Notes under the pieces: model-generated
Seen by the model: only the letters and a program-made list of their open reading frames with translations
The model's database searches: none
What the model was told of the DNA's origin: nothing
Shown here: in pieces, positions 1-8,521 of the stretch
Layout of the letters: every line of letters starts with the position of its first letter
Numbering within the stretch: the first letter of the stretch is position 1
Origin: Chryseobacterium indologenes
GTDB lineage: Bacteria > Bacteroidota > Bacteroidia > Flavobacteriales > Weeksellaceae
DNA: 64,000 nucleotides
Direction of reading: 5' to 3'
Assembly: GCA_002439165.1 (NCBI GenBank)
Contig: DJTE01000039.1
Coordinates: forward strand, 17,846 to 81,845
Program-made: the position numbers and the translations under genes

Positions 1-450
1 CTTTTAAAAACAGGACTGGAAGACCATCAGATCATTAGCTATAAAGAGGAAAATCTTAAAGAAAATCTTTTGCAGGCGAATAATAACCGGCCTTTTGATA
101 TTGGAATTGATCTCGTAGGAAACTATATGTCTGAAATTACTGCGGACCTTTTAAAGATCAACGGAATCTATACGGATGTTACGGCTCTTGTGACTAAAGA
201 TGCCCATGAAACTTTATTCAATAAAGGAACCCTGATCATGAATATTTCCAATTACACTTACAGTATGACCAAAACCTATTCATACTATCAAAACGGACTG
301 AACGAAATCGCAAAAATGATAGAAAACGGAAATATCACTCCACCGAATATTAGAATTGCAGGTCCGCTTTCCCTGAAGACCGTAATGACCGCTCATTCCA
401 TTTTAAAAAATAATCAGACCCAGGGACATAAACTCATCATGCAGCATTAA
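1..450 (+). CDS. Zinc-type quinone oxidoreductase / alcohol dehydrogenase, C-terminal part (5' truncated)
   Basis: The frame is open from the first base of the window, so the start lies upstream. The 149 visible codons look like the C-terminal half of a medium-chain dehydrogenase/reductase. After a nucleotide-domain strand (DIGIDLVGNY) comes the alternating strand/helix pattern of a Rossmann fold, then a loop (KGTLIMNISNYTYSM) and a C-terminal helix with HSILKNNQTQGHKLIMQH, as in NADPH:quinone reductases. The coenzyme-binding glycine motif and any zinc ligands would lie in the missing part, so substrate and metal dependence cannot be judged. The stop is 4 bp before the next start, which suggests co-transcription with the cupin gene. 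Confidence 0.6.
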   Translation, partial: LLKTGLEDHQIISYKEENLKENLLQANNNRPFDIGIDLVGNYMSEITADLLKINGIYTDVTALVTKDAHETLFNKGTLIMNISNYTYSMTKTYSYYQNGLNEIAKMIENGNITPPNIRIAGPLSLKTVMTAHSILKNNQTQGHKLIMQH

Positions 451-454
451 AAAA

Positions 455-925
455 ATGAATACCATACCAAGACGAATCGTAACAGGCTTTAGAAATGGAA
501 AATCAGTGATCATAGAAGATTGCATATCCGAAAATACGGTGGAACATTTACCGGGGCTCATTATTTCAGATCTCTGGAATACTCAGTCCATGCCCGCTTC
601 ACTGGCATCTGAACAGATAATTCCCAATACCGGTTTTCCGGAAACCCCTAAAAACGGAACTTATTTCCGGTATGTGGTTATTCCGCCGGATAAGGATCTC
701 GGCACAGAATGGAAACCGGGCGAACCTCATCCATTGATGCATCAGACCCAGACTCTGGATTATATCATCATCCTTTCCGGGGAACTTTATCTTATTATGG
801 AGGAGGGGGAAACCTTGCTTAAACCCGGAGATATTGTCATTCAGAGGGGGACCAACCACGCATGGAGCAATCGGTCCGGTCAGCCGTGTATTCAGTTAGC
901 TGTTCTGATTGATGCGGAAGGCTGA
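455..925 (+). CDS. Cupin-domain protein
   Basis: This is a 156-residue soluble protein with no signal peptide. The C-terminal half is a single cupin beta-barrel: motif 1 region HQTQTLDYIIILSGELYL (about residues 95-112), then GETLLKPGDIVIQRGTNHAW (about 119-138), matching the family pattern PGD...p.g..H. Histidine and glutamate candidates for a metal site are present. The N-terminal half, with the phrase NGTYFRYVVIPPD, resembles cupins annotated next to oxidoreductases. It starts 4 bp after the upstream dehydrogenase gene and probably forms an operon with it. The substrate is unknown. Confidence 0.75.
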   Translation: MNTIPRRIVTGFRNGKSVIIEDCISENTVEHLPGLIISDLWNTQSMPASLASEQIIPNTGFPETPKNGTYFRYVVIPPDKDLGTEWKPGEPHPLMHQTQTLDYIIILSGELYLIMEEGETLLKPGDIVIQRGTNHAWSNRSGQPCIQLAVLIDAEG

Positions 926-1022
926 TGATTTTTAATCAATTTTTATTGGGAAAAGCAAAGGTGCAAAAGGTTTTCAGCTATTTACTCTGATTTCTGTACA
1001 CCGGGGTTAGCTTCTAAATTCT

Positions 1023-1030
1023 TATTTTTG
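1023..1030 (+). promoter_or_regulatory. Candidate -7 box for the GNAT pair
   Basis: TATTTTTG matches the Bacteroidota consensus TAnnTTTG and lies 15 bp before the ATG at 1046. No convincing -33 TTG is seen. A TTG codon inside this box could be read as an earlier start, but the box makes the ATG at 1046 the better choice. Confidence 0.4.
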
Positions 1031-1045
1031 CAAAAATCAAAAAAA

Positions 1046-1480
1046 ATGTCACATACGATCAGGCTTGCCCATGCTGAAGATTATCCCAGGATTATGGAGA
1101 TCTGGGAATCTGCGGTAAAAGCTACTCATGATTTTCTTGCTGAAGAGGATTTCAACTATTTCAAAGAAGTGATTCCAAGAGATTATCTTCCGAATCTGGA
1201 GGTTTACATCATCACCGGAAATGAAAAAGCAGAAGGCTTTGCGTCTGTTGCGGAAGGTAATCTGGAAATGCTTTTTATCCACAATGATACCCGTGGAAAA
1301 GGATATGGAAGGATGCTGTATGAATTTATGAAAGAGCAGACGGGCCTTACCAGAGTAGACGTTAATGAACAGAATCCTCAGGCGATTGGTTTTTATGAAA
1401 AAATGGGCTTCAGACAGACCAGAAGATCAGAGAAAGACAGCTCCGGAAAAGATTATCCTATCATTCACATGAGCTTGTAA
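1046..1480 (+). CDS. GNAT family N-acetyltransferase
   Basis: The 144-residue protein is a single GNAT domain. The acetyl-CoA pyrophosphate loop is visible as RGKGYGRML (motif A, RxxGxG/A) at about residue 90, preceded by strand LEMLFIHNDT. The C-terminal VNEQNPQAIGFYEKMGF is the classical motif B. I chose the ATG at 1046 over an in-frame upstream TTG because that codon sits in the -7 box. The acetyl acceptor (small molecule or protein) cannot be inferred. The next acetyltransferase gene starts 1 bp after the stop, so the two are probably translationally coupled. Confidence 0.85.
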   Translation: MSHTIRLAHAEDYPRIMEIWESAVKATHDFLAEEDFNYFKEVIPRDYLPNLEVYIITGNEKAEGFASVAEGNLEMLFIHNDTRGKGYGRMLYEFMKEQTGLTRVDVNEQNPQAIGFYEKMGFRQTRRSEKDSSGKDYPIIHMSL

Positions 1481-1481
1481 A

Positions 1482-1961
1482 ATGGAAAATTATACTTTCA
1501 GAAAAATAAAACCGGATTCAGAAATTCCGTACGATATGCTCCTGCTTGCCGATGAAACCGTAGAAGCCATCAACCGATATATCTTTGATTCCGACATTTA
1601 TCTATTGGGTAACGGAGAGCTTGATATTGCAGTTATCGTACTTTATGATAAAGACGATATAGAGTTAGAGATCAAGAATATGGCCGTTATTGAGGATTTC
1701 AGAAGCCGAGGTATCGGCAGCATTCTGATTGATAAAGCCAAAGAAATTGCTTTGAGAAACGGGTGTGAAATTTTAACTGTGGGAACTTCAGATACGGGAT
1801 TTCAGCAGATCAGATTTTATGAGAAGAACGGATTTGTTAAAAAAGGAATCCGCAAAGATTTTTTTATAGAAAATTACCCTTCTCCGATCTTCGAAAACGG
1901 TTTGCAGATGCGGGATATGGTTATTCTGGAATTTCCGATTTATCATCAACTATTTTCGTAA
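1482..1961 (+). CDS. GNAT family N-acetyltransferase
   Basis: The 159-residue protein has one GNAT domain: beta-4 strand ELEIKNMAVIEDF, the CoA loop RSRGIGSILI at about residues 72-81, and FYEKNGFVKKGIRKDFF near the end. The tail (NYPSPIFENGLQMRDMV) is typical of small cytoplasmic acetyltransferases of unknown substrate. It follows the previous GNAT gene with a 1-bp gap. Its 3' end overlaps the convergent acetyltransferase gene by 12 bp. Confidence 0.85.
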   Translation: MENYTFRKIKPDSEIPYDMLLLADETVEAINRYIFDSDIYLLGNGELDIAVIVLYDKDDIELEIKNMAVIEDFRSRGIGSILIDKAKEIALRNGCEILTVGTSDTGFQQIRFYEKNGFVKKGIRKDFFIENYPSPIFENGLQMRDMVILEFPIYHQLFS

Positions 1962-2459
1962 GTTTTCAATAGTGTAAATAACTCCTGTATTTCCGTCAAA
2001 ATCAAACTCACGTGTAAAGGTCATTCCCATTTTTTGAAGTATCCTTATGGAAGCGGTATTTTCAGCCATTGCCCGTCCTATGATTTTCTGCAGATTCAGT
2101 TGTTCAAATCCATAATTCAGGCAGGCAGCCGCACTTTCCGAAGCATATCCTTTATTCCAGTATTCTTCAAAAAACCGGAATCCAAGATCCGTTTCACCGG
2201 TTTCTTCATGGTATTTTAAACCGCACCAGCCAAGAAATGTAAGGTCAGATTTATTTATAACAGCCCATCTTCCGCAGCCGTTCTTTTCATAGTCTTTATA
2301 GTTCTCTAAAAAATCACGTGCTTCCTCTACATGAGTAAATGCTGAATCCCCGGTGTACCTGATGACATTGGGATTTTGATTGAGCCTGAAAAAACCGTCT
2401 GCATCATCAGAGCATAGTTCTCTCAGCAGAAGCCGTTCTGTTTCTGCTATTTTTTTCAT
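1950..2459 (-). CDS. RimJ/RimL-type GNAT acetyltransferase
   Basis: The 169-residue protein starts with the TERLLLREL signature of the RimL/Acetyltransf_3 group, contains WAVINKSDLTFLGWCGL (strands 2-3), a CoA-loop region NKGYASESAAACL, and motif LNLQKIIGRAMAENTASIRI followed by LQKMGMTF. Members acetylate N-termini of ribosomal proteins or small molecules such as amino acids. The family does not allow a specific prediction. It is convergent with the preceding GNAT pair (12-bp overlap) and 10 bp downstream of the LysR gene on the same strand, so it may be read through from it. Confidence 0.85.
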   Translation of the reverse strand: MKKIAETERLLLRELCSDDADGFFRLNQNPNVIRYTGDSAFTHVEEARDFLENYKDYEKNGCGRWAVINKSDLTFLGWCGLKYHEETGETDLGFRFFEEYWNKGYASESAAACLNYGFEQLNLQKIIGRAMAENTASIRILQKMGMTFTREFDFDGNTGVIYTIENLRK

Positions 2460-2469
2460 ACAAAAGAAG

Positions 2470-3381
2470 TTATGCCATTACTTTTTTACCCATCATCTGA
2501 CGGAAGAGTCCTTTGATATGATCGATCTCAGGCTGGTAATTTGTTTTTTTCCGGCATCCGAAATACAATGTGTTTTCCAGCTTTTTCTCGCCTTCCCAGA
2601 TCAGCTTGATCTCCCCATTGTCAATTTCATTCTTACACAGGAAATCCGGGACAACGGCCAGTCCGGTTCCTCCTTTCAGGCATCGTATGATTGAGTTTAA
2701 ATTCGGAACGATATAATTCGGACGGAAATTCGGCTTATGTCCGAAATTCATGATCCAGAACTGAAACAGATGTTCCATATCTCCGGTAGTTCCGTACCAC
2801 TTTTCCTGTTTCAGCCATTCTTCAATATGTTCCGGGCCTTTTGTATGTGCGGTTTCCAGGAAACTTTCCGTATCTACATCTTTTCCGCCCACCAGAATGA
2901 TCTGTTCTGAAGAAAAAGCTTCATGCTCTATATTGGGGGAAACTCCTTTTTTCGGGGTAATGATAAGATCCAGAATTCCTTTATCAAGCTGCTCCAGCAT
3001 TTCAGGATATTCCCCGAAACTGATGATCAGGTTGAAAGGCAACGTAGAAACATATTGTTCCAAAGTCGTCTGAAATGTTTCAAAACACATTCCCACGCTG
3101 ATTGTAGGAGTGAGTTTCTCCGTAGATTTCTGGAAGTTTTTTTCTACATCTTCAAGTTTCGCCAGAGGTTCTGCAACTGCATTAAACAAAACCTTTCCCC
3201 TTTCGGTAGGAATCATTTTCCGGCCTGTTCTGTCAAATAATTTATACCCTACATAGGCTTCCAGCGAACTTAAATGAAGGCTCACGCCCGGCTGTGAAAT
3301 AAACAGGGATTCCGCGGCCCCTGTCAGTGTGCCGGTTTTATAGATAGCTTTAAAGGTGCGGTACCATTCTAAATTGACCAT
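2470..3381 (-). CDS. LysR-family transcriptional regulator
   Basis: The 303-residue protein has an N-terminal winged helix-turn-helix (residues 1-60; YKTGTLTGAAESLFISQPGVS is the recognition region) and the C-terminal effector-binding domain with the repeated alpha/beta pattern of periplasmic-binding-protein folds. It lies between the RimL-like gene and the metallophosphoesterase, all on the minus strand. A TAATTTTG box at about 3407-3414 (minus strand) could be its own promoter. The nearby MdaB-like redox operon starting at 4504 is a plausible target, as LysR proteins often control quinone or flavin reductases, but no operator can be shown. Confidence 0.9.
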   Translation of the reverse strand: MVNLEWYRTFKAIYKTGTLTGAAESLFISQPGVSLHLSSLEAYVGYKLFDRTGRKMIPTERGKVLFNAVAEPLAKLEDVEKNFQKSTEKLTPTISVGMCFETFQTTLEQYVSTLPFNLIISFGEYPEMLEQLDKGILDLIITPKKGVSPNIEHEAFSSEQIILVGGKDVDTESFLETAHTKGPEHIEEWLKQEKWYGTTGDMEHLFQFWIMNFGHKPNFRPNYIVPNLNSIIRCLKGGTGLAVVPDFLCKNEIDNGEIKLIWEGEKKLENTLYFGCRKKTNYQPEIDHIKGLFRQMMGKKVMA

Positions 3382-3427
3382 AACTTTAATTATAAATATT
3401 ATGATACAAAATTACAAAATAATTATT

Positions 3428-4174
3428 TTACTGATAGATTTCATTTCTCAGGAACGCCGCATAATAATCCGGAATGCCGCTTTCTTCGATTAGACGGGCT
3501 GTTTCTTCAACCGGATAGGATAACTGTACGATTTCAGGGATGATTCTATCTTCATCCAACGTTAAAACCAGGTAAGAGGCAAGCCGGTTATCCTCTTTGG
3601 AACGTCCTACGGATCCGCAGTTTACAGCCCATTTTCCGTTATCCAGATGTTTTTTAAATGATAAATGTGTGTGTCCCATTACGATCATATCAGAGTGAGA
3701 CTCTTCCAGCATACGGATAAAAACCTCATCGCTTTCAGTTTCATAAAGATAAGTATCATTACCGGACAGACTGGAATGAACCAGCTGAATGTTCCAGTGC
3801 TTTTTCCCTGTTTTATAATTCAGTTTCAGATGAAAAGGCAGCTGTGAAAGGAATTTTTTGTTTTCTGCGGTGATATTCTTTTTAGAATGATCAATTGCCA
3901 TATAACGTGCTTCTGTTTCCTCCGGTGAATGCTTTTCCAATGGAATTACCGGAAAATCAAATGCGATCCTTTCATCATGGTTTCCCATTAAGCAGGGAAT
4001 ATTCAGGTCTTTAATTTTTTGGGTTACCTCATTTCCCCACGGGGCAAAATCTACCAGATCTCCCAGACAGAATTTCTGGTGTATTCCTCTTTGCTTTATA
4101 TCATTCAATACAGCATCCAAAGCCGGAAGATTTCCGTGTACATCACTAAAAACCGCAATCTTTAACATATTCAT
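3428..4174 (-). CDS. Calcineurin-like metallophosphoesterase
   Basis: The 248-residue cytoplasmic protein carries all metal-binding blocks of the family: FSDVHGN (Asp11, His13), GDLVDF (Asp39), GNHDE (Asn65, His66) and GHTHLSF near residue 165. It resembles the YfcE/DNA-repair-like phosphodiesterases. Real substrates in this group are often unknown. Two ATG codons, at 4174 and 4168, are possible starts and differ by two residues. The LysR gene begins 46 bp downstream on the same strand. Confidence 0.85.
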   Translation of the reverse strand: MNMLKIAVFSDVHGNLPALDAVLNDIKQRGIHQKFCLGDLVDFAPWGNEVTQKIKDLNIPCLMGNHDERIAFDFPVIPLEKHSPEETEARYMAIDHSKKNITAENKKFLSQLPFHLKLNYKTGKKHWNIQLVHSSLSGNDTYLYETESDEVFIRMLEESHSDMIVMGHTHLSFKKHLDNGKWAVNCGSVGRSKEDNRLASYLVLTLDEDRIIPEIVQLSYPVEETARLIEESGIPDYYAAFLRNEIYQ

Positions 4175-4503
4175 TCAATTGATCTGACAAATTTACATGA
4201 CATGCCGGATCAAATGATTTTAAAGAATATGATTTTTATACATGTTATTCAGCATAGTAAGGGATCAGGTGGCTTAATGTACCAAACTTTTCTTTCATCA
4301 TTCAGCTGAAACAGTAAAATTCACTACCGACAACAGACACTATCAACCCAGTACCCATATCTATCATCTATCCGTCTATCATCTATCATCCATCATCTTC
4401 ATTCAATATATAATTTTTCTAATACTTACCTATAATTCATATTATTTTTATTATACAAAAACCCGTCCTAACTTTGCATCAGAAAATTTAACAATCATAA
4501 AAA
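4175..4503. other. Intergenic region with TATC/CATC low-complexity tract
   Basis: This divergent intergenic stretch has no coding frame of note. From 4357 to 4402 it holds an imperfect tandem of ATCTATC and CATC units. The 3' part is AT-rich and contains the promoter box of the MdaB-like operon. A related tract in the opposite orientation occurs at 59029-59055 and 59127-59155. Confidence 0.6.
4469..4476 (+). promoter_or_regulatory. -7 box of the MdaB-like operon
   Basis: TAACTTTG fits the Bacteroidota TAnnTTTG consensus exactly and lies 28 bp before the ATG at 4504. The -33 TTG is not obvious. The region immediately upstream is very AT-rich. Confidence 0.55.
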
Positions 4504-5118
4504 ATGAAAAAAGTATTTATCATCAACGGAGGACAGAATTTCGGGCATTCCGGAGGAAAATATAATCAGACTATTGCAGAAAACACTTTGGAAGTTTTAA
4601 AGAAATTCGAAAACACAGAAGTAAAGATCACCAATGTAGCAGAAGGTTATGACAGAGACGAAGAGGTGAAAAAATTTGTATGGGCAGATTATATTATTTA
4701 TCATACACCGATCTGGTGGTTCCAGCTTCCGAACGGACTGAAAAAATATATTGACGATGTATTTACCGCAGGCCACGCCAAAGGAATTTATATGAATGAC
4801 GGAAGAAATGCAGAACATCCGGAAATCAATTACGGAACCGGAGGAATGCTGGGTGGAAGAAAATATATGGTAACCACCAGCTGGAATGCTCCGGCAACCG
4901 CATTTACACTTCCCGGAGAATTCTTTAATGAAACAGGGGTAGACGACGGACCTTTATTCGGTTTCCACAGGATGAACGCCTTTGTTTCTCTGGAAAAAAT
5001 GGAGAGTTTCCATTTCCATGATGTAGAAAAAAATGCGAATATAGAACGCGATATGAAACTTTACAGAGAACATCTTGAACATGTTTTTGAACAGGAATTA
5101 AAACCACAGCTAGTCTAA
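4504..5118 (+). CDS. mdaB: MdaB-like NAD(P)H quinone oxidoreductase (flavodoxin fold)
   Basis: The 204-residue protein has the flavodoxin-like fold of MdaB/YwrO: N-terminal strand VFIINGGQNFGHSGGKYN (FMN/FAD phosphate loop), ADYIIYHTPIWWFQLPNGLK (the PxWW flavin-ring loop, about residues 58-77), and the glycine-rich TGGMLGGRKYMVTTSWNAP. Family members reduce quinones by two electrons and protect against oxidative stress. It is first in an operon with a monooxygenase (TAATG overlap) and a DJ-1/PfpI protein. A -7 box lies upstream. The gene symbol is by family resemblance only. Confidence 0.85.
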   Translation: MKKVFIINGGQNFGHSGGKYNQTIAENTLEVLKKFENTEVKITNVAEGYDRDEEVKKFVWADYIIYHTPIWWFQLPNGLKKYIDDVFTAGHAKGIYMNDGRNAEHPEINYGTGGMLGGRKYMVTTSWNAPATAFTLPGEFFNETGVDDGPLFGFHRMNAFVSLEKMESFHFHDVEKNANIERDMKLYREHLEHVFEQELKPQLV

Positions 5119-5405
5119 TGAAAATTTATCTTACCGCAGTAATCAAAGCGAAAGAAGAGTATCAGGAAGAAGTACTGGAAGTTCTTCAGAATATGGTAAA
5201 AGAGACCAGAAAAGAAGACGCCAACGAATTATACAGCCTTCATCAGGGCATTGAAGACAGAAACCGGTTTGTATTTTATGAAATCTGGAAAAATGAAGAA
5301 GGGCTGGCTCTGCACAACCGGCAGCCCTATATCCAGGCTTTCGGAGCCATTGCGGATGAAAAATTACAGGAAAAACCTCAGATCTATCTCACTCATATTC
5401 TTTAA
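5118..5405 (+). CDS. Antibiotic biosynthesis monooxygenase (ABM) domain protein
   Basis: The 95-residue protein is one ABM ferredoxin-like domain: MKIYLTAVIKAKEE, a central helix with VLQNMVKETRKEDANEL, then YSLHQGIEDRNRFVFYEIW and H near LHNRQPYIQAF. This matches YgiN-type quinol monooxygenases. In E. coli YgiN is functionally linked to MdaB in a quinone redox cycle, and here the two genes overlap (TAATG at 5116-5120), which supports the same partnership. No signal peptide is present. Confidence 0.85.
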   Translation: MKIYLTAVIKAKEEYQEEVLEVLQNMVKETRKEDANELYSLHQGIEDRNRFVFYEIWKNEEGLALHNRQPYIQAFGAIADEKLQEKPQIYLTHIL

Positions 5406-5414
5406 TAATATCCG

Positions 5415-6167
5415 ATGAAAAAACTGGTCCTTTTATTTTTAAGCCTGTTTACGATAGGAATTGTTCAGGCACAACACCAAAAATCCAAACCTATGAAAAA
5501 GAAAATCCTGTTCGTGGTAACCAGTCACGACAAAAAAGGAAACACCGGTGAAGATACCGGATATTATCTGGGAGAAGTTTCCCATCCGTGGGAAGTTCTT
5601 CACCAAGCCGGTTATGAAATAGATTTTGTAAGCCCGAAAGGCGGAACTCCTCCCGTAGACGGCTTTGATCTGAAAGATCCGGTCAACAAAGCGTTCTGGG
5701 AAAACAAAGAATACAAAAACAAGATCGATCATTCTTTAAGTCCGCCACAGGTTCATCCGGAAGATTATTCAGCCATCTTTTATGCCGGGGGGCATGGTGC
5801 CATGTGGGATCTGGCAGACAATACGGAACTGGCCGCCATCGCGTCAAAGATCTATGAAAATGATGGCATCGTGGCAGGAGTATGCCACGGCCCGGCAGGT
5901 CTTGTTAATATTAAACTCAGCAATGGCCGGTATTTAGTAGAAGGCAAAAAGATCAATGCTTTTACCAATGAAGAAGAGGCAGAAGTGAAACTAACGGATG
6001 TTGTTCCTTTTCTTCTGGAAAATAAATTAAAAGAAAGAGGTGCAAAATTTGAAAAATCGGGACTCTGGCAGAATCATGTAGTAACGGATAAAAGAGTAAT
6101 TACAGGGCAGAACCCTCAGTCTGCAAAAAGTGTCGGGGAAGCCATTTTAAAAGAATTAAACAGATAA
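5415..6167 (+). CDS. Exported DJ-1/PfpI family protein (Hsp31-like glyoxalase/chaperone type)
   Basis: The 250-residue protein begins with a Sec signal peptide (KKLVLLFLSLFTIGIVQA-Q), then a class-I glutamine amidotransferase-like fold. The nucleophile elbow is AGVCHGPAGL with Cys157 followed by His158, the acidic partner is in SHPWEVL (Glu60), and GGHGAMWD (about residues 125-132) completes the Hsp31-like site. Family members act as glyoxalase III or as deglycase/chaperone. The signal peptide would place this one in the periplasm. It lies 9 bp after the ABM gene, giving a three-gene redox/electrophile-defence operon. Confidence 0.85.
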   Translation: MKKLVLLFLSLFTIGIVQAQHQKSKPMKKKILFVVTSHDKKGNTGEDTGYYLGEVSHPWEVLHQAGYEIDFVSPKGGTPPVDGFDLKDPVNKAFWENKEYKNKIDHSLSPPQVHPEDYSAIFYAGGHGAMWDLADNTELAAIASKIYENDGIVAGVCHGPAGLVNIKLSNGRYLVEGKKINAFTNEEEAEVKLTDVVPFLLENKLKERGAKFEKSGLWQNHVVTDKRVITGQNPQSAKSVGEAILKELNR

Positions 6168-6390
6168 CCTGTCACTTTTAACCATAAAAGCTTTTTGTTT
6201 AAACATTTTAGTTCACTTAAGGAAGCTAACAGTCATGCTGTCTAAAGTACAGATGAGGAGAAAATCTTCGGTTTAAAAAGCTCAGTGTGCTTCTTTGTGA
6301 AATAAGATTCACTTTATGAGACTGAAGTGTTTAAATCTTTTATGCTTTCTGTGGTTTAATACGTAATAACATATTTTAAAAACAAGAAAA

Positions 6391-7374
6391 ATGGAATACA
6401 GAACATTAGGAAATACAGACCTTGAATTATCAGCAATCACTCACGGAGCATTTGCTATCGGAGGAAATATGTGGGGTGGAAATGAGAAACAGGATTCCAT
6501 CAGTTCAATTCATGCTTCCCTGGATCACGGAGTCACTTCTATTGATACCGCACCTTTCTATGGTTTCGGACTGAGTGAAGAAATGATCGGAGAAGCTATT
6601 AAAGGCAAAGACCGTTCAAAGATCCAGCTGCTGACGAAATTCGGACTGGTATGGGACGGCAGCAATAACGGAAAGGGAGAATTTTTCTTCGATGCGGAAG
6701 AAAACGGAAAAACAATTCCTGTTTATAAATATGCCTCAAAAGCCAATATCATCAAAGAAGTGGAAGAAAGCTTACAGAGACTGGGAACAGATTATATCGA
6801 TCTTCTTCAGCTTCACTGGCCGGACAGTACAACTGCAATCAGTGAAACAATGGAAGCAATGGATCTTCTGATCCGGCAGGGAAAAATCCGTGCCGCTGGG
6901 GTGAGTAATTATTCCGTTGCCCAGATGCACGAAGCGAACAGAACTCTTCATTTAGCCGGCAACCAGGTTTCTTACAGTATGCTGAACCGTAATATTGAAA
7001 ACGATCTTGTTCCTTATTCTTTAGAGAACAATTCGGGAATTATCGTGTACAGTCCGATGGAAAGAGGGCTTCTCACAGGAAAATATTTCAGGGAAAATAA
7101 ATTAAAAGAAAATGACCACAGAAACGGTTACTTCTCCCAGTTTGATCTGAATAAAGTAAAGACTTTCCTTGACAAAATTGAACCTATTGCTCAGGAAAAA
7201 GGAGCCACTCTTTCTCAATTGGTATTGCGCTGGACTGCATTACAGCCTGCCATCACGGTTGTTCTGGCCGGAGCAAGAAACGCGAAGCAGGCCATAGAAA
7301 ATGCCAAAGCAATGGCTATTGAACTTTCTCAGGAAGAGTTGAACTTCATCAACTCTGCCCTGAATGAGATATAA
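6391..7374 (+). CDS. Aldo/keto reductase
   Basis: The 327-residue TIM barrel has the catalytic tetrad Asp52 and Tyr57 (SIDTAPFYGFG), Lys83 (LLTKFG) and His142 (LQLHWPD). The NADPH-binding end is seen as VVLAGARNAKQAIENAKA (about residues 290-307). Length and features fit the YajO/Tas-like NADPH-dependent reductases of small aldehydes and ketones. It stands alone with a 223-bp upstream gap. Confidence 0.9.
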   Translation: MEYRTLGNTDLELSAITHGAFAIGGNMWGGNEKQDSISSIHASLDHGVTSIDTAPFYGFGLSEEMIGEAIKGKDRSKIQLLTKFGLVWDGSNNGKGEFFFDAEENGKTIPVYKYASKANIIKEVEESLQRLGTDYIDLLQLHWPDSTTAISETMEAMDLLIRQGKIRAAGVSNYSVAQMHEANRTLHLAGNQVSYSMLNRNIENDLVPYSLENNSGIIVYSPMERGLLTGKYFRENKLKENDHRNGYFSQFDLNKVKTFLDKIEPIAQEKGATLSQLVLRWTALQPAITVVLAGARNAKQAIENAKAMAIELSQEELNFINSALNEI

Positions 7375-7534
7375 AGAAAAAGCAAGATGGAAGCCGGAGG
7401 ATGAAGGTACGACTGGACTATAAACATGTATAACCATTCTGATTTCAATTGTTAAAATTTAATTTCTGCAGACAGCATATAATAATTCCTTCACAGATTA
7501 ACATAACTTCCTCTTCCATCTTCACTTCTATACG

Positions 7535-7566
7535 AAAAGAGCCCTTCAAAATTGAAAGGCTCTTTT
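7535..7566. terminator. Bidirectional terminator between aldo/keto reductase and AhpD-like gene
   Basis: The arms AAAAGAGCC (7535-7543) and GGCTCTTTT (7558-7566) form a 9-bp stem. T-runs on both strands fit a terminator shared by the convergent genes. Confidence 0.75.
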
Positions 7567-7581
7567 GGTTTGGAATAGCTA

Positions 7582-8025
7582 CTATTTCGGGATTTGCATA
7601 TGCGTACTCACCGCAATTCTGTTCCACCCGTTGATCGTTACGATCGCCATAATGATCTGGGCAATCTGTGCATCATCAAAATACTGTTTTGCTTTCTGGA
7701 AAGTTTCTTCGGTAAGGCCTTTATGACTGATCAGGGTAATCTCTTCAGTCATAGCCAGAAGTACCTGCTCTTCCTCTGTGAAAAAATCCTTTGCTTCCCT
7801 CCATCCTTCAAGAATAAAAATCCTTTGAGGGTTTTCTCCGTATTTAATGGCATCTTTGGCATGCATATCAAGGCAGAAAGCACATCCGTTGATCTGTGAA
7901 GCTCTGATTTTGATTAATTCTTTTTGAATATGATTCAGCGAAATGGTCTGAAGATATCCTTCTAATCCTAACATCGCTTTGTACGCCGCAGCATCCACAG
8001 CTGCGATATTAATTCTTGTACTCAT
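7582..8025 (-). CDS. Carboxymuconolactone decarboxylase (AhpD-like) protein
   Basis: The 147-residue helical protein holds the AhpD-type redox motif CAFCLDMH (Cys48, Cys51, His55), preceded by the conserved Gln/Asn-Gly turn (ASQINGC). AhpD-like proteins act as thiol peroxidases or reductase partners. The gene lies 4 bp downstream of the DoxX gene on the minus strand. DoxX plus AhpD-like pairs recur in bacteria as oxidative stress units. Confidence 0.85.
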   Translation of the reverse strand: MSTRINIAAVDAAAYKAMLGLEGYLQTISLNHIQKELIKIRASQINGCAFCLDMHAKDAIKYGENPQRIFILEGWREAKDFFTEEEQVLLAMTEEITLISHKGLTEETFQKAKQYFDDAQIAQIIMAIVTINGWNRIAVSTHMQIPK

Positions 8026-8029
8026 AATT

Positions 8030-8458
8030 TTATTTTTGGGTTAAATGATCTATGCTAAAAGAGTATCCGGACTGTACAGCCAGTAAAAAAGCTCCGGCAC
8101 TGCCTACCCAGACTGAAAAGTCGAGCGGGGCTTTAAGTCCCAGTGCTATGCTCATTGACAGCGCAAAAACCAGGAGCAGTAAGCCTGATCCATAAGCCGC
8201 AATACGGGTTTTCCATCCCAGAATCAGCATCAGCGGAAAAAGGATCTCCAGAGAAGTGGCGGCATATGCAGAGGCAGTACTTAATGATCCGGGAAGAAAA
8301 AAGGTAAGTTTTTGGGTATATTTTTCAAAGTTGCTCCAGTTCCCCCACGCTGAATTTTCGCCCCAGAATCCGAACCTGTCGGCTACTGCGGAAAGCATGG
8401 TTACTGAAATGGCGAGTCTTAAAAACAATTGCGGAATTTTATTTTTCTGATCTGTCAT
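8030..8458 (-). CDS. DoxX family membrane protein
   Basis: The 142-residue protein has four predicted membrane spans. Characteristic DoxX features are FLRLAISVTMLSAVADRFG in the first span, AYAATSLEILFPLMLILGW in the second/third, and a C-terminal hydrophobic pair. DoxX proteins are linked to thiol stress and in some bacteria form complexes with superoxide dismutase and a thiosulfate sulfurtransferase. It is upstream of, and probably co-transcribed with, the AhpD-like gene. Confidence 0.8.
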   Translation of the reverse strand: MTDQKNKIPQLFLRLAISVTMLSAVADRFGFWGENSAWGNWSNFEKYTQKLTFFLPGSLSTASAYAATSLEILFPLMLILGWKTRIAAYGSGLLLLVFALSMSIALGLKAPLDFSVWVGSAGAFLLAVQSGYSFSIDHLTQK

Positions 8459-8521
8459 TGTATTGGCTTTTAATCACATGACAAATTTCCGTTTTATAAT
8501 CCGTAAAAATCTTAAACTGGT